NCBI RefSeq assembly: GCF_040096285.1 | Contig: NZ_JBBMEY010000002.1 | Location: 56,472 to 120,471 of the forward strand | Source: Ruminococcoides intestinihominis | GTDB taxonomy: Bacteria > Bacillota > Clostridia > Oscillospirales > Acutalibacteraceae | Reading direction: 5' to 3' | DNA length: 64,000 nucleotides | Part shown: in pieces, positions 1-9,029 of the stretch | Layout: every line of letters starts with the position of its first letter | How positions within the stretch are numbered: the stretch's first letter is position 1 | Made by a program: the position numbers and the translations under genes | Notes under the pieces: generated by a model | What the model saw: the letters and a program-made list of their open reading frames with translations, nothing else | Told to the model about the DNA's origin: nothing | Databases searched by the model: none

Positions 1-975
1 GAATACAAAAAAGAAAAAAAAGAACTTAAGAAGTTTATCGGTAAAGAAACAGTAACTGCTGACGGTGTAAAAGTTGAGCTATGTTGCAACATTGGTAAAC
101 CTGATGATGCTGACGCAGTTCTATCTAAAGACGGTGAAGGTGTTGGTCTATTTAGAACAGAGTTTCTATATATGGACAGTTCATCTATTCCAACAGAAGA
201 AGAACAGTTTGAGGCATATAAGAAAACTGTTCTAAAACTTGGTGACAAACCACTTATCATTCGTACACTTGATGTTGGTGGTGACAAGGATATTCCTTAT
301 CTTGGTTTATCAAAAGAGGACAATCCGTTTATGGGATTTAGAGCAGTTAGATATTGTCTACACAGAGAAGATGTTTACAAACCTCAGCTTAGAGCATTAC
401 TGAGGGCAAGTGCTTTTGGTAATATTAAGATTATGATTCCACTTGTAACTTGTATTGATGAAGTTAGAGAAGTTAAGGCTATGATTGAAAATATTAAGGC
501 TGAGCTTGACTCTGAAAACATTGCTTACAACAAGGATATTCAAGTTGGTATAATGGTTGAAACACCTGCTGCATCTCTTATTGCTGACCTATTAGCAGAA
601 GAAGCTGACTTCTTCTCTATCGGTACTAATGACCTTACAGGTTACACAATGGCAGTTGACAGAGGTAATGCTGATGTAGCTTACTTATACTCAGCTTTCC
701 AACCGGCAGTACTAAGAAGTATCAAGAAAATTATTGAAGATGGTAAGGATATTATGGTTGGTATGTGTGGTGAGGCAGCTGCTGACCCATTGCTAATTCC
801 TCTACTACTTGCTTTTGGTCTTGATGAATTTTCAGTTAGTGCAACATCTGTACTAAAGACAAGAAAGATAATCTCTCAGTGGACTATTGATGAAGCTAAA
901 GAAATAGCAGAAAAAGCACTTACACTGAAAACAGAAAGTGAAGTTGTTGAGTACTTAACATCTGTTGCAAAGTAA
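1..975 (+). CDS. ptsI: PTS enzyme I, C-terminal part (5' truncated by window edge)
   Basis: Enzyme I takes phosphate from PEP and passes it to HPr, starting the cytoplasmic sugar PTS relay. The frame is open from base 1, so the gene begins outside the window; about 324 residues of a protein normally near 570 are present. Visible are the GVGLFRTEFLYM segment, an FSIGTNDL motif of the PEP-binding TIM barrel, and the GMCGEAAADP segment with the catalytic cysteine. The N-terminal HPr-binding domain and phosphohistidine lie outside. The internal ATG at 172 is not the start, because homology continues upstream of it. Confidence 0.93.
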   Translation, partial: EYKKEKKELKKFIGKETVTADGVKVELCCNIGKPDDADAVLSKDGEGVGLFRTEFLYMDSSSIPTEEEQFEAYKKTVLKLGDKPLIIRTLDVGGDKDIPYLGLSKEDNPFMGFRAVRYCLHREDVYKPQLRALLRASAFGNIKIMIPLVTCIDEVREVKAMIENIKAELDSENIAYNKDIQVGIMVETPAASLIADLLAEEADFFSIGTNDLTGYTMAVDRGNADVAYLYSAFQPAVLRSIKKIIEDGKDIMVGMCGEAAADPLLIPLLLAFGLDEFSVSATSVLKTRKIISQWTIDEAKEIAEKALTLKTESEVVEYLTSVAK

Positions 976-995
976 TTTTAATAGTAAAATCATCT

Positions 996-1030
996 ACGGA
1001 GTATATGAAAATATGCTCCGTTAATTATTT
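996..1030 (+). terminator. Terminator after ptsI
   Basis: An 11-bp stem (996-1006 with 1011-1021, one G-T pair) with a GAAA loop is followed by a T/A-rich run. It lies 21 bp after the ptsI stop. Confidence 0.6.
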
Positions 1031-1095
1031 AACGAATTTTAATGTTGAAAAACCACATTTTTAGGCTATATTCAATAGAAAATGTGAATATTACA

Positions 1096-1125
1096 TTGAC
1101 AAAGACTACTGAATTAGTGTAAAAT
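1096..1125 (+). promoter_or_regulatory. Promoter of nfnAB
   Basis: TTGACA at 1096-1101 and TAAAAT at 1120-1125 are separated by 18 bp. Transcription would begin near 1132, downstream of the in-frame ATG at 1124, which excludes that ATG as the nfnA start. Confidence 0.7.
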
Positions 1126-1162
1126 GAGAGTACGGTATAAAATTATGTTAGGAAGTATACAC

Positions 1163-2005
1163 ATGTACAAAATTGTAAGTAAACAGGTGCTTAATCCTAC
1201 CGTAACTAAGATGGAAATTGAAGCACCACTAATTGCTAAAAAAGCACAACCAGGTCAGTTTATTATTTTAAGAACTGACGAAAACGGTGAGAGAATTCCT
1301 CTAACTGTTGCTGATTATGACAGAGAAAAAGGTACTGTAACAATCATTTTCCAGATTGTTGGTGCTACTACTAATCAGCTAAACTCATTTAACGAAGGGG
1401 ACTATATTCATGACTTTGTTGGTCCTCTAGGCAAACCAACAGAAACAGAAGGCTTAAAGAAAGTTGCTGTTGTTGGTGGTGGCGTAGGATGTGCTATTGC
1501 ATTCCCTATTGCTAAGAAACTTCATAAAATGGGTGTTGAAGTTCACTCAGTAGTTGGTTTCAGAAACAAAGATCTAGTTATCCTAGAAGATGACTTTAAG
1601 AACAATTCTGATGTATTTAAGCTAATGACAGATGACGGTTCTTATGGTGAAAAGGGTCTTGTAACTAACGCTCTTGAAGAACTAATCAAAGAAGGCAACC
1701 AGTATGATGAAGTTATCACAATTGGTCCACTTATTATGATGAAATTCGTATGTCAGCTAACTAAAAAGTATGATGTAAAAACCATTGTATCAATGAACCC
1801 AATTATGATTGATGGCACAGGTATGTGTGGTGGTTGCAGACTTACAGTTGGCGGTGAAACAAAGTTCGCTTGTGTTGATGGCCCAGACTTTGACGGTCAC
1901 CTTGTTGATTTTGACGAGGCTATGAAGAGAGGTCAAATGTACAAAGAATTTGAAAGACACGCTTACGAAGAAAGTTGTAACCTTCTAAATAAGGAGGTAA
2001 AATAA
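1163..2005 (+). CDS. nfnA: NfnA-type ferredoxin-NADP+ reductase, small subunit (SudB-like)
   Basis: Small flavoprotein subunit of the electron-bifurcating NADH-dependent ferredoxin:NADP+ oxidoreductase. The 280-aa product opens with MYKIVSKQ, as family members do, has an FAD-binding fold, a GGGVGCAIAFPI nucleotide-binding loop, and a C-terminal cysteine cluster (MCGGC ... FAC) expected to hold [2Fe-2S]. The ATG at 1163 has AGGAAG at 1150-1155; the upstream ATG at 1124 precedes the predicted transcription start. nfnB follows after 1 bp. The same family includes sulfide dehydrogenase subunits, so the physiological acceptor is inferred from the pairing. Confidence 0.85.
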   Translation: MYKIVSKQVLNPTVTKMEIEAPLIAKKAQPGQFIILRTDENGERIPLTVADYDREKGTVTIIFQIVGATTNQLNSFNEGDYIHDFVGPLGKPTETEGLKKVAVVGGGVGCAIAFPIAKKLHKMGVEVHSVVGFRNKDLVILEDDFKNNSDVFKLMTDDGSYGEKGLVTNALEELIKEGNQYDEVITIGPLIMMKFVCQLTKKYDVKTIVSMNPIMIDGTGMCGGCRLTVGGETKFACVDGPDFDGHLVDFDEAMKRGQMYKEFERHAYEESCNLLNKEVK

Positions 2006-2006
2006 G

Positions 2007-3392
2007 ATGCCAAATATGAAAATTCCAAGAACAGATATGCCACAGCAAGAACCTGCAGTAAGAGCTAAGAACTTCCTAGAAGTTGCTACAGGCTACACAA
2101 TGCAGATGGCTCTTGATGAAGCAAGCAGATGCCTACACTGTAAGCACAAGCCTTGCGTAAACGGTTGTCCTGTTAATATTAATATTCCTGATTTCATTAA
2201 GATGATTACTGAAGAAAACTTTGAAGGTGCTTATCAGGTAATTTCCGAAAGCTCTTCCCTACCTGCAGTTTGTGGTAGAGTTTGTCCTCAGGAATCTCAA
2301 TGTGAATCAAAGTGTGTTCGTGGTATCAAGACAGAACCTGTTGCTATCGGCAGACTAGAAAGATTTGTTGCTGACTATCACAATGAACACTCAACAGAAA
2401 AAATCCAGAAGCCTGAATCAAACGGTCATAAGGTTGCAGTTATCGGTAGTGGTCCTAGTGGTCTAACTTGTGCCGGTGACCTAGCTAAACTTGGCTATGA
2501 AGTTACTATCTTTGAAGCACTACACACAGCAGGTGGTGTTCTACAGTATGGTATCCCTGAATTTAGACTACCAAAGGCTATTGTTAATAAGGAAGTTGAC
2601 AACCTAAGAGATTTAGGTGTTGATGTTGAAACAAATATGGTTATCGGTAGAGTTCTTTCTATTGATGAACTAATGGAAGATGGTTATGAAGCAGTATTTA
2701 TCGGTAGTGGTGCAGGTCTTCCAAGATTTATGAACATTCCGGGTGAAAACCTAAAGGGTGTTTACTCAGCTAACGAATTCTTAACAAGAGTTAACCTAAT
2801 GAAGGCTTATAAAGAAGGTAGCACAACACCAATTATGCACGCTAAGAGAGTTGCAGTTGTTGGTGGTGGTAATGTTGCTATGGATGCTGCCCGTTCAGCA
2901 CTAAGACTAGGTGCAGAAGAAGTTAACATTATCTATAGAAGATCTGACGCTGAACTTCCTGCCAGAGCAGAAGAAGTACATCACGCTAAAGAAGAAGGTA
3001 TTATCTTCCGTACACTTACAAACCCTGTTGAAATCCTTGGTGATGATGATGACGCAGTAACAGGCATTAAGTGTGTTGAAATGGAACTTGGCGAACCTGA
3101 TGCAAGTGGTAGAAGAAGACCTATCGTTAAGGAAGGTTCTGAATTTACTATTCCTATGGATTGTGTAATTATGTCTATCGGTACATCTCCTAACCCACTA
3201 ATCAAGTCAACTACAGAAGGTCTTGATACTCAGAAGTGGGGTGGCATTATTGCTGATGAAGATGGTCTAACAAGCCGTCCATTCGTATATGCAGGTGGTG
3301 ACGCAGTAACAGGTGCTGCTACAGTTATCCTAGCTATGGGTGCAGGTAAAAAGGCTGCTGCTGCTATTGACGAAGCTATTAAGAATAAGTAA
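2007..3392 (+). CDS. nfnB: NfnB-type NADPH-dependent reductase, large subunit (GltA-like)
   Basis: Large subunit partner of NfnA, often annotated as homotetrameric glutamate synthase small chain. The 461-aa sequence has N-terminal cysteine motifs for [4Fe-4S] clusters (CLHCKHKPCVNGCP and CGRVCP ... CESKC), an FAD-binding GSGPSGLTCAGDLA loop, and an NADPH-binding GGGNVAMDAARSA loop. No glutamate synthase large subunit is next to it, and nfnA is directly upstream, so a bifurcating NADH/ferredoxin:NADP+ role is preferred. An AAGGAGG site overlaps the end of nfnA. Confidence 0.87.
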   Translation: MPNMKIPRTDMPQQEPAVRAKNFLEVATGYTMQMALDEASRCLHCKHKPCVNGCPVNINIPDFIKMITEENFEGAYQVISESSSLPAVCGRVCPQESQCESKCVRGIKTEPVAIGRLERFVADYHNEHSTEKIQKPESNGHKVAVIGSGPSGLTCAGDLAKLGYEVTIFEALHTAGGVLQYGIPEFRLPKAIVNKEVDNLRDLGVDVETNMVIGRVLSIDELMEDGYEAVFIGSGAGLPRFMNIPGENLKGVYSANEFLTRVNLMKAYKEGSTTPIMHAKRVAVVGGGNVAMDAARSALRLGAEEVNIIYRRSDAELPARAEEVHHAKEEGIIFRTLTNPVEILGDDDDAVTGIKCVEMELGEPDASGRRRPIVKEGSEFTIPMDCVIMSIGTSPNPLIKSTTEGLDTQKWGGIIADEDGLTSRPFVYAGGDAVTGAATVILAMGAGKKAAAAIDEAIKNK

Positions 3393-3415
3393 TTTGTTCT
3401 ACATATAAAAGCTAC

Positions 3416-3449
3416 AAAAGAGCAATCACAATTGTGGTTGCTCTTTCTT
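3416..3449 (+). terminator. Terminator after nfnB
   Basis: The stem AGAGCAATCACA pairs with TGTGGTTGCTCT (one G-T pair) and is followed by TTTCTTGTTT, 25 bp after the nfnB stop. Confidence 0.75.
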
Positions 3450-3474
3450 GTTTATATAGAAATTGACAAAAGTA

Positions 3475-3500
3475 AAACCTCATCTTCTTAGATGAGGTTT
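3475..3500 (-). terminator. Bidirectional terminator downstream of the surface operon
   Basis: A perfect 11-bp stem (AAACCTCATCT with AGATGAGGTTT, 4-nt loop) is flanked by T runs on both strands. It closes the minus-strand gene ending at 3507 and can back up the nfnB terminator. Confidence 0.75.
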
Positions 3501-3506
3501 ATTTTT

Positions 3507-4127
3507 TTATTTTGCAAGTGTTACATTAAGTTTGTTATCCACATTTAGTTTAACTACTTTTGTAGATAATTTTTTGTTGCTACTTTGATACTTAATTGTA
3601 TAAGTAACTTTGCCTTTCTTAAGTCCTTTAAAAGTAAAGATGTATGTTGCACCTTTATTATTGAACTTTAAATCAGCACTAATATTAGCAACTGACTTAT
3701 TTGAACTATGATAAGAATAATTGTAATTAGTTGTTGATGTTGTATTTAGCTTTAGAACATAATTCTTTGGTGGAATTGTCTTAGTAACATTTTTGTTTTC
3801 ATCAACAGTTAGGTTAATAGTTTTCTGACTAATTTTCTTTTTCTTTGTGCCATACTTTAGTATTGCAATAGCACTTCCCTTTTGCTTACCGGTAAAGGTA
3901 AATGTATACTTACAAGTTGTCTTTGATACATTCTTTTTCTTGACAGTAAAGTTAACTGCCTTTTTATTGTTTACTGTACAAGTCCAGCTATAGCCCTTTG
4001 ACTTATTAGCATTTAGGTTTAATGTGTAATTCTTAGGTTTTGCTACTGCACTTACTGAAACAATAAAAGTTGAAAGGCAAAGTGCCAAAACTAAGAATAA
4101 GGAAATAATTTTTGAAAACTTTTTCAT
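3507..4127 (-). CDS. Secreted protein with two beta repeats, chagasin-like in form
   Basis: A 206-aa exported protein. Residues 1-27 form a signal peptide (MKKFSKIISLFLVLALCLST). The rest is two copies of a beta-rich unit of about 85 residues, each with N-S/T-x-GYSW- or NYNYSY-like starts and an FTF(T/K)G-KKG- turn. The first copy (ANKSKGYSW ... FTFTGKQKGSA) resembles the loop pattern of I42 chagasin-type cysteine protease inhibitors. That similarity is by eye only, and the RPW loop is not evident. It is the last gene of the sortase-LCP operon, 12 bp after the small membrane protein, and is rich in Lys, Thr and Asn. Confidence 0.6.
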   Translation of the reverse strand: MKKFSKIISLFLVLALCLSTFIVSVSAVAKPKNYTLNLNANKSKGYSWTCTVNNKKAVNFTVKKKNVSKTTCKYTFTFTGKQKGSAIAILKYGTKKKKISQKTINLTVDENKNVTKTIPPKNYVLKLNTTSTTNYNYSYHSSNKSVANISADLKFNNKGATYIFTFKGLKKGKVTYTIKYQSSNKKLSTKVVKLNVDNKLNVTLAK

Positions 4128-4139
4128 AATAAATACTCC

Positions 4140-4346
4140 TTACTTTTTCTTTTTGTTCTTAACTTTTCTATAAACTAATATAGATACTAAAACCACCAAC
4201 ACACCAATTAGAATACCATACTGTAAAGTCATATTGGTTTCCAGTGGGTTTTCTGCATGATTAGTACCTTTTTGTACAATAGGTACGGTTGAAGTAAATT
4301 CTTCTACTGCATTCATTGATTCAGAATTAGCAAGTAAATTGTACAT
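4140..4346 (-). CDS. Small C-terminally anchored membrane protein
   Basis: A 68-aa protein with no signal peptide, one hydrophobic segment (about residues 38-58) and a basic tail KVKNKKKK. The sequence NPLETN just before the membrane segment loosely recalls class B sortase motifs (NPxTN), but without an export signal a sortase substrate role is doubtful. The start at 4346 is chosen because TGGAGG lies 4 bp upstream and the ATG falls 11 bp after the LCP stop; an in-frame ATG at 4388 would overlap the LCP gene. Function unknown. Confidence 0.55.
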   Translation of the reverse strand: MYNLLANSESMNAVEEFTSTVPIVQKGTNHAENPLETNMTLQYGILIGVLVVLVSILVYRKVKNKKKK

Positions 4347-4356
4347 AATGCCTCCA

Positions 4357-5604
4357 TTAATCAGCTTGAACATAAAAAGTATCAACAATCATTTTAAAGA
4401 ACTTCTTGTTATCCACTTTATATTCAACATATTTTTTACCATCTTTATCTTTACCGGGTACTTTCTGAATATCAGCACTTGTGATACCTTTACGGAGTAA
4501 ATCGGTAGCAAGGTAGCTAACCTTTGCGGCTGACAAATTAGTTGTCATATAAGGTTTTGCTGAATTATAAATAGTAACCGGTGTAGTAATATCACTTTTT
4601 GTCATAGAAACTGTTTTGTCTATAAATGCGTTTAAATATGCCTTTTGTCTAGCCATACGGTTGTCATTATAGCTAGCAGTTTCGTGGTTTCTTGAACGAA
4701 CAAAGCTCTCGGCATCTTTACCGTGAAGTTCATATGTTTGACCTTCATTGTACACAACCTTATTATTATCATCCTTATATGTAACAGGTGAAGTAACAGT
4801 AACACCACCGATAGAATCGTTTAATGCTGAGATACCACTAATATCAAGTGCAGTATAAGACTGAGCTACAGGAAGTCCATAAAACAATCTTCTTACTGAC
4901 CTTACTGTATTCTCAGCTGATGTTTCTTTGCCATCACCATAAGCATAAGAAAGACAAATCTGGTTATTTTCTGTACGGATAAAGTCACCGGCAGTATTGT
5001 ACAAATCAATATCTACCATTGTATTACGGCTAATTTGGAATGTTGTTGTAACACCATTGTCTGTGTCTATAGCAATTAGGTAAAGTGCATCAGCTTGACC
5101 ACCTGTACCAACTACATTTTTAACAGTACCAAGTTCATCCTTATCAACACCCATAAACAATATTGAAGTCATACTGTCCTTGTATCTATAATTATGACCG
5201 TTATAGAAAATATAGTTACCGTTATCAATAACCTTTGTATCTGATGGTGGATTTAGCGACATACCACTTTTATCGAGAAGTCCATTCTTTCCACTATAAT
5301 ACAAGAAACCGAAAGTACCCACTACAAGTAAGCATAAACCTAAAATACAAGAAAGAATTGTAATAAGAACTTTCTTACTTTTCTTCATTTTGTGCTTATT
5401 GTGTTGACTTTTCTTACGATTTTTAGTAGGGCTAATTCTCTTTCTCTTAACAGAAGAAAGTACATAACCTGAAACACCATCAACATCAATTGCAGTATCA
5501 TTTGCAATATTTTTTATTGGAGCATTCTTGTTAAAATCTTTACTTTCTTCAATTAGAGGGCTATCCTCTATTTTAATTAATTTATCGTTATTCTGTTCTT
5601 TCAT
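4357..5604 (-). CDS. LytR-CpsA-Psr (LCP) family cell-wall polymer ligase
   Basis: LCP proteins move lipid-linked teichoic acids or polysaccharides onto peptidoglycan at the outer membrane face. The 415-aa product has a basic cytoplasmic N-terminus, one membrane helix (about residues 82-108), then the LCP domain, with SILFMGVDKD, the arginine-rich QISRNTMVDI strand, SYAYGDG and ESFVRSRNHETASYNDNRMARQ. The start overlaps the sortase gene by 17 bp, so translation is probably coupled. An operon with a sortase suggests a joint role in surface assembly. Confidence 0.88.
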   Translation of the reverse strand: MKEQNNDKLIKIEDSPLIEESKDFNKNAPIKNIANDTAIDVDGVSGYVLSSVKRKRISPTKNRKKSQHNKHKMKKSKKVLITILSCILGLCLLVVGTFGFLYYSGKNGLLDKSGMSLNPPSDTKVIDNGNYIFYNGHNYRYKDSMTSILFMGVDKDELGTVKNVVGTGGQADALYLIAIDTDNGVTTTFQISRNTMVDIDLYNTAGDFIRTENNQICLSYAYGDGKETSAENTVRSVRRLFYGLPVAQSYTALDISGISALNDSIGGVTVTSPVTYKDDNNKVVYNEGQTYELHGKDAESFVRSRNHETASYNDNRMARQKAYLNAFIDKTVSMTKSDITTPVTIYNSAKPYMTTNLSAAKVSYLATDLLRKGITSADIQKVPGKDKDGKKYVEYKVDNKKFFKMIVDTFYVQAD

Positions 5605-6451
5605 TTTTTATCAATACACCTTGAACTAAAAATCGGTTTTCAGGACGGTTGTTTGTACAGGTACTAAGTGTAATTAGCTTATCGTTAATTGTTACTTTAG
5701 TGCCTTTTCTTACATTACTGACTATTGCGTTAGTAGGATTTAAACTATAGTCAATATATTCTTTAAAGACCTTATCATCTCTAAAATGGTCAAAAGAATT
5801 ATTTATATGTCTATCATCATATTCATAAGCTGAATACACTTTATATGTCTTGATACTCTTAGGAGTATATACCTTAAAAGTTTTGTGCTTTGAGAAAAAG
5901 TCGGAATCTTCAAATTTATGCAAATCAGCAAACATAGTGCCATTTGCCATATTATGACCATAAAGAATAGTATTTCTGTCGGAAAAATCAGGTTGATTAT
6001 AACTTTCCATATAGATAGAACCGGCATAAAGATAGTTCTTGTAATAATCTCTATGGAGATAAAAGCTTTGGTCACTTTCAGGTGCTCTCAAGATTGGATA
6101 ATCAATGTTGGTGTCGGAAATTTTTATCCATCCAACAATATCCTTATTAATCTTATTTAACACCTTAAAGTCAATTGGATTTTTCTCTTTAGTTTTCTTA
6201 ACATTAGGTTTGTTATCGTCTGTTAATGTTGGTGAAACAACTTGGCTGGATAACTTTTTATACTGACTCTCTCCATTAGTACAAGAAGATGTATTCAATA
6301 CCAAAAATACAACACAACATATGCATAAAACAAGTGAAACTATAAAAACAATTAGCCATACAATCTTTCTTTTAGGCTTTTTTTCCGGTTCATTTTCTTT
6401 AATAATATCTTCAATAGATTTATTTTCTACTAGATTTTTATCTTCTTTCAT
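5588..6451 (-). CDS. srtB: Class B sortase (SrtB family)
   Basis: A membrane-anchored transpeptidase joining surface proteins to peptidoglycan. The 287-aa protein has a basic N-terminus, a membrane helix (about residues 29-52) and an extracellular sortase domain. Catalytic residues are visible as His in TILYGHNM, Cys in ITLSTCTNN and Arg in PENRFLVQG. It heads an operon with its own promoter (6472-6500), with an LCP gene and two small surface genes downstream; a likely substrate with a sorting signal lies directly upstream. The subclass is inferred from the TLSTC and GHN context. Confidence 0.88.
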   Translation of the reverse strand: MKEDKNLVENKSIEDIIKENEPEKKPKRKIVWLIVFIVSLVLCICCVVFLVLNTSSCTNGESQYKKLSSQVVSPTLTDDNKPNVKKTKEKNPIDFKVLNKINKDIVGWIKISDTNIDYPILRAPESDQSFYLHRDYYKNYLYAGSIYMESYNQPDFSDRNTILYGHNMANGTMFADLHKFEDSDFFSKHKTFKVYTPKSIKTYKVYSAYEYDDRHINNSFDHFRDDKVFKEYIDYSLNPTNAIVSNVRKGTKVTINDKLITLSTCTNNRPENRFLVQGVLIKNERTE

Positions 6452-6471
6452 AATAAAACTCCTTTAGAAAA

Positions 6472-6500
6472 ATTATACCATAGTAAGGAATTTGGGTCAA
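6472..6500 (-). promoter_or_regulatory. Promoter of the sortase-LCP operon
   Basis: On the minus strand TTGACC (6495-6500) and TATAAT (6472-6477) are 17 bp apart, and TGG before TATAAT makes an extended -10. An AAAGGAG ribosome site follows before the sortase ATG. Confidence 0.8.
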
Positions 6501-6502
6501 AC

Positions 6503-6529
6503 AAAAATCCCCTACTTAAAAAGTAGGGG
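6503..6529 (-). terminator. Terminator after the sortase substrate gene
   Basis: A perfect 9-bp stem (CCCCTACTT with AAGTAGGGG, AAA/TTT loop) is followed on the minus strand by ATTTTTG. It separates the substrate gene from the sortase operon promoter. Confidence 0.85.
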
Positions 6530-6543
6530 TATAATCTTTGTGA

Positions 6544-6978
6544 TTACTTTTTCTTTGAAGTATATTTCTTATATGCAAACAAAGAAGATAGACCTAAACC
6601 GGCAGCAATAAGAACTGAATATGCAACATAGTCACCGGTTACAGGAGATGTAGTTGAATCACCTGTACCATTTGTTCCATCTGTGCCGTTGCCACCACCG
6701 GGATTACCATTATCTCCACCATTATTAGGGTTAGTAGTTGAAGTTCTGAACCATTCACTACTATCATCCTCTGGGTTTACAGTAGAGGCATTACCATTGC
6801 TATGGTCGTCACCACCACCGGGTTTACCGGTAGGGTTTGATGGGTTATTATTAGTATTTCTTGGACGAGTTGTTGTAGCTACAGGACTTTTTCTACTAGC
6901 AGCACTAAAGCTAATTGATGATAAACAAACTGTCATTGCTACAACAGTAATTGCTAAAATTGCAAATATTTTTTTCAT
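6544..6978 (-). CDS. Sortase-anchored low-complexity surface protein
   Basis: A 144-aa exported protein: signal peptide (residues 1-27), a linker of about 80 residues rich in Asn, Gly, Thr, Pro and Asp, then a C-terminal sorting signal made of SPVTGD, a hydrophobic helix and the basic tail KKYTSKKK. It probably becomes covalently attached to the wall by the adjacent sortase. There is no folded domain, so it may act as a spacer or scaffold. AGGAGG precedes the ATG. Because its promoter and terminator are separate, it can be expressed independently of the sortase. Confidence 0.75.
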   Translation of the reverse strand: MKKIFAILAITVVAMTVCLSSISFSAASRKSPVATTTRPRNTNNNPSNPTGKPGGGDDHSNGNASTVNPEDDSSEWFRTSTTNPNNGGDNGNPGGGNGTDGTNGTGDSTTSPVTGDYVAYSVLIAAGLGLSSLFAYKKYTSKKK

Positions 6979-7114
6979 AATAATTTCCTCCTATATTTAA
7001 GGATAACAGTTCATATTATTCACAATTTATTATATCACAATATTAAATAAAAATAAAGTTTTTTTCTAAAAATGTTATACAAAATTATTGAGAAAATTAG
7101 TACAATTTATTGCA

Positions 7115-7702
7115 TTAAATAGTACCTTTTGTAGAAAGCACTCCATTAATCCTTTGGTCAACAGTTGTTGCCATATCAAGAGCCTTTGCAAAGGCTTTAA
7201 ATGTTGCTTCAATAATATGATGGTCGTTAACACCACGCATTTGTACAAAATGAAGATTCATCATTGCACTATATGAAATTGCATAGAAAAATTCATCAAC
7301 CATACAATTATCCATTTCACCTGTTCTGTCATTTGTGAACTTTAAATCAGATACATAGTAAGGTCTGCCTGATAAATCAACACCACACATTACTAGTGTT
7401 TCATCCATTGGCAATAGAAAATTACCATATCTCTTAATGCCTGACTTATCCCCCAATGCTCTTCTGATAACTTCACCCAGAACAATACCGGTATCTTCAA
7501 TGGTGTGGTGACAATCAACATTAAGGTCACCTTTAACCTTTACTTCAAGGTCAAACAGTCCATGCTTAGCAAATCCTTCTAGCATATGGTCAAAGAAACC
7601 TATGCCGGTTTTGATTTTGCTTTTGCCACTACCATCTAGGTTAATTTTAATATAAATGTCAGTTTCCTTAGTAACTCTTGTTACTTCTGCAATTCTATCC
7701 AC
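7115..7702 (-). CDS. hisB: Imidazoleglycerol-phosphate dehydratase
   Basis: Sixth step of histidine biosynthesis, dehydrating imidazoleglycerol phosphate. The 195-aa length matches the monofunctional enzyme. Metal-binding histidine motifs are visible: GIGFFDHMLEGFAKHG, DCHHTIEDTG, and near the C-terminus NDHHIIEATFKAFAKAL. Translation starts at a GTG (7702) with GGAG upstream. It is the last gene of hisC-hisD-hisB, 27 bp after hisD. Confidence 0.95.
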   Translation of the reverse strand: MDRIAEVTRVTKETDIYIKINLDGSGKSKIKTGIGFFDHMLEGFAKHGLFDLEVKVKGDLNVDCHHTIEDTGIVLGEVIRRALGDKSGIKRYGNFLLPMDETLVMCGVDLSGRPYYVSDLKFTNDRTGEMDNCMVDEFFYAISYSAMMNLHFVQMRGVNDHHIIEATFKAFAKALDMATTVDQRINGVLSTKGTI

Positions 7703-7729
7703 TATAATTCTCCTTCATTCATTAAAGAA

Positions 7730-9025
7730 TTATTCTTCTTCAAATCTAACAAGTGCTGCATTTTCATGAGCAGTTAAACTTTCACAACGAGCAAACTTAG
7801 CAACATCTTTATAAACACCCTTAAGGGCATCCTGTGAATAATAGATAATGCTTGATTTCTTTACAAAGTCATCAACTGAAAGTGGTGAGAAGAACTTTGC
7901 AGTACCGTTAGTTGGAAGAACATGGTTAGGACCTGCAAAATAGTCACCAAGTGATTCACAACTATAACTACCTAGGAAGATAGCACCGGCATTCTTTATC
8001 TTTGTCATTACTAGGAATGGATCGGCAGTCTGAATTTCAAGGTGTTCTGATGCGATTTCATTTGCTGCATCAATAGCTTCATCCATATTCTCTGCAACTA
8101 GGATATAACCAAAGTTATCAAGTGACTTTGAGATAATTTCTTTTCTTGAAAGAACTGCAACAAACTTATCAACTTCAGCAGAAACTTTCTTTGCAAATTC
8201 CTCACTGGTTGTAATAAGAATTGCTGATGCAAGTTCATCATGTTCAGCCTGACTAAGTAAATCGGCTGCAACAAATCTTGGGTTTGCAGTTTCATCGGCA
8301 ATAACAAGGATTTCTGAAGGACCTGCAATACTATCAATATTAACAAATCCATAAACTGCTTTCTTAGCTAAAGCAACATAAATATTACCCGGACCTACAA
8401 TCTTATCTACCTTTTTGATGCTATCTGTACCGTAAGCTAAAGCACCGATTGCCTGTGCTCCACCTACCTTGTAAACTTCATCAACACCGGCTTCATTAGC
8501 AGCAACTAAAACTGCAGGGTTAACTTCACCTTCACTGTTACAAGGTGTTGTCATAATAATTTCCTTAACACCGGCAACCTTTGCAGGAACAATGTTCATA
8601 AGTACAGATGATGGATAAACTGCCTTACCACCCGGTACATAAACACCGACTCTTTCAAGTGGTGTAACCTTCTGACCTAGGATTGTGCCATCTTCTGTTG
8701 AGTTAAACCAACTGTTCTGTCTTTGTTTTTCGTGATAAGACTTAACATTTACAAGTGACTTCTTGATAACTGTTAATAGGTCTTCTGAAACCTTAGAATA
8801 AGCATCCTTAATTTCTTCTTCTGTTACGCGGATGTTGTCTTTATTAAGGTCAAACTTATCAAACTTCTTAGTATATTCAAAAAGTGCCTTGTCGCCATTT
8901 TCCTTAATATTAGCTAAAATATCAGCTACAACACTTTCATAACTACCGTAGTTATTAGGACTTCTCTTTAGCATACCCTCAAGGATATTGTTCTTTGATT
9001 CTTTAGTTAATTTGACAATTCTCAT
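7730..9025 (-). CDS. hisD: Histidinol dehydrogenase
   Basis: NAD-dependent, zinc-binding enzyme for the last two oxidations to histidine. Motifs include VYVPGGKAVYPSS, KVGGAQAIGALAYGT, the GPGNIYV and AGPSEILVIAD segments, LLSQAEHDELASAIL and the C-terminal GPNHVLPT. The ATG at 9025 follows the hisC stop by 4 bp and uses GAGAGG within the hisC tail. An in-frame GTG at 9046 would overlap hisC and lacks a comparable site, so 9025 is used (431 aa). Confidence 0.95.
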   Translation of the reverse strand: MRIVKLTKESKNNILEGMLKRSPNNYGSYESVVADILANIKENGDKALFEYTKKFDKFDLNKDNIRVTEEEIKDAYSKVSEDLLTVIKKSLVNVKSYHEKQRQNSWFNSTEDGTILGQKVTPLERVGVYVPGGKAVYPSSVLMNIVPAKVAGVKEIIMTTPCNSEGEVNPAVLVAANEAGVDEVYKVGGAQAIGALAYGTDSIKKVDKIVGPGNIYVALAKKAVYGFVNIDSIAGPSEILVIADETANPRFVAADLLSQAEHDELASAILITTSEEFAKKVSAEVDKFVAVLSRKEIISKSLDNFGYILVAENMDEAIDAANEIASEHLEIQTADPFLVMTKIKNAGAIFLGSYSCESLGDYFAGPNHVLPTNGTAKFFSPLSVDDFVKKSSIIYYSQDALKGVYKDVAKFARCESLTAHENAALVRFEEE

Positions 9026-9029
9026 TTTC

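Noticed and set aside
4300..4346. 68-aa membrane protein as a sortase substrate (NPLETN)
   Set aside because: No signal peptide and an imperfect motif; kept as a small membrane protein.
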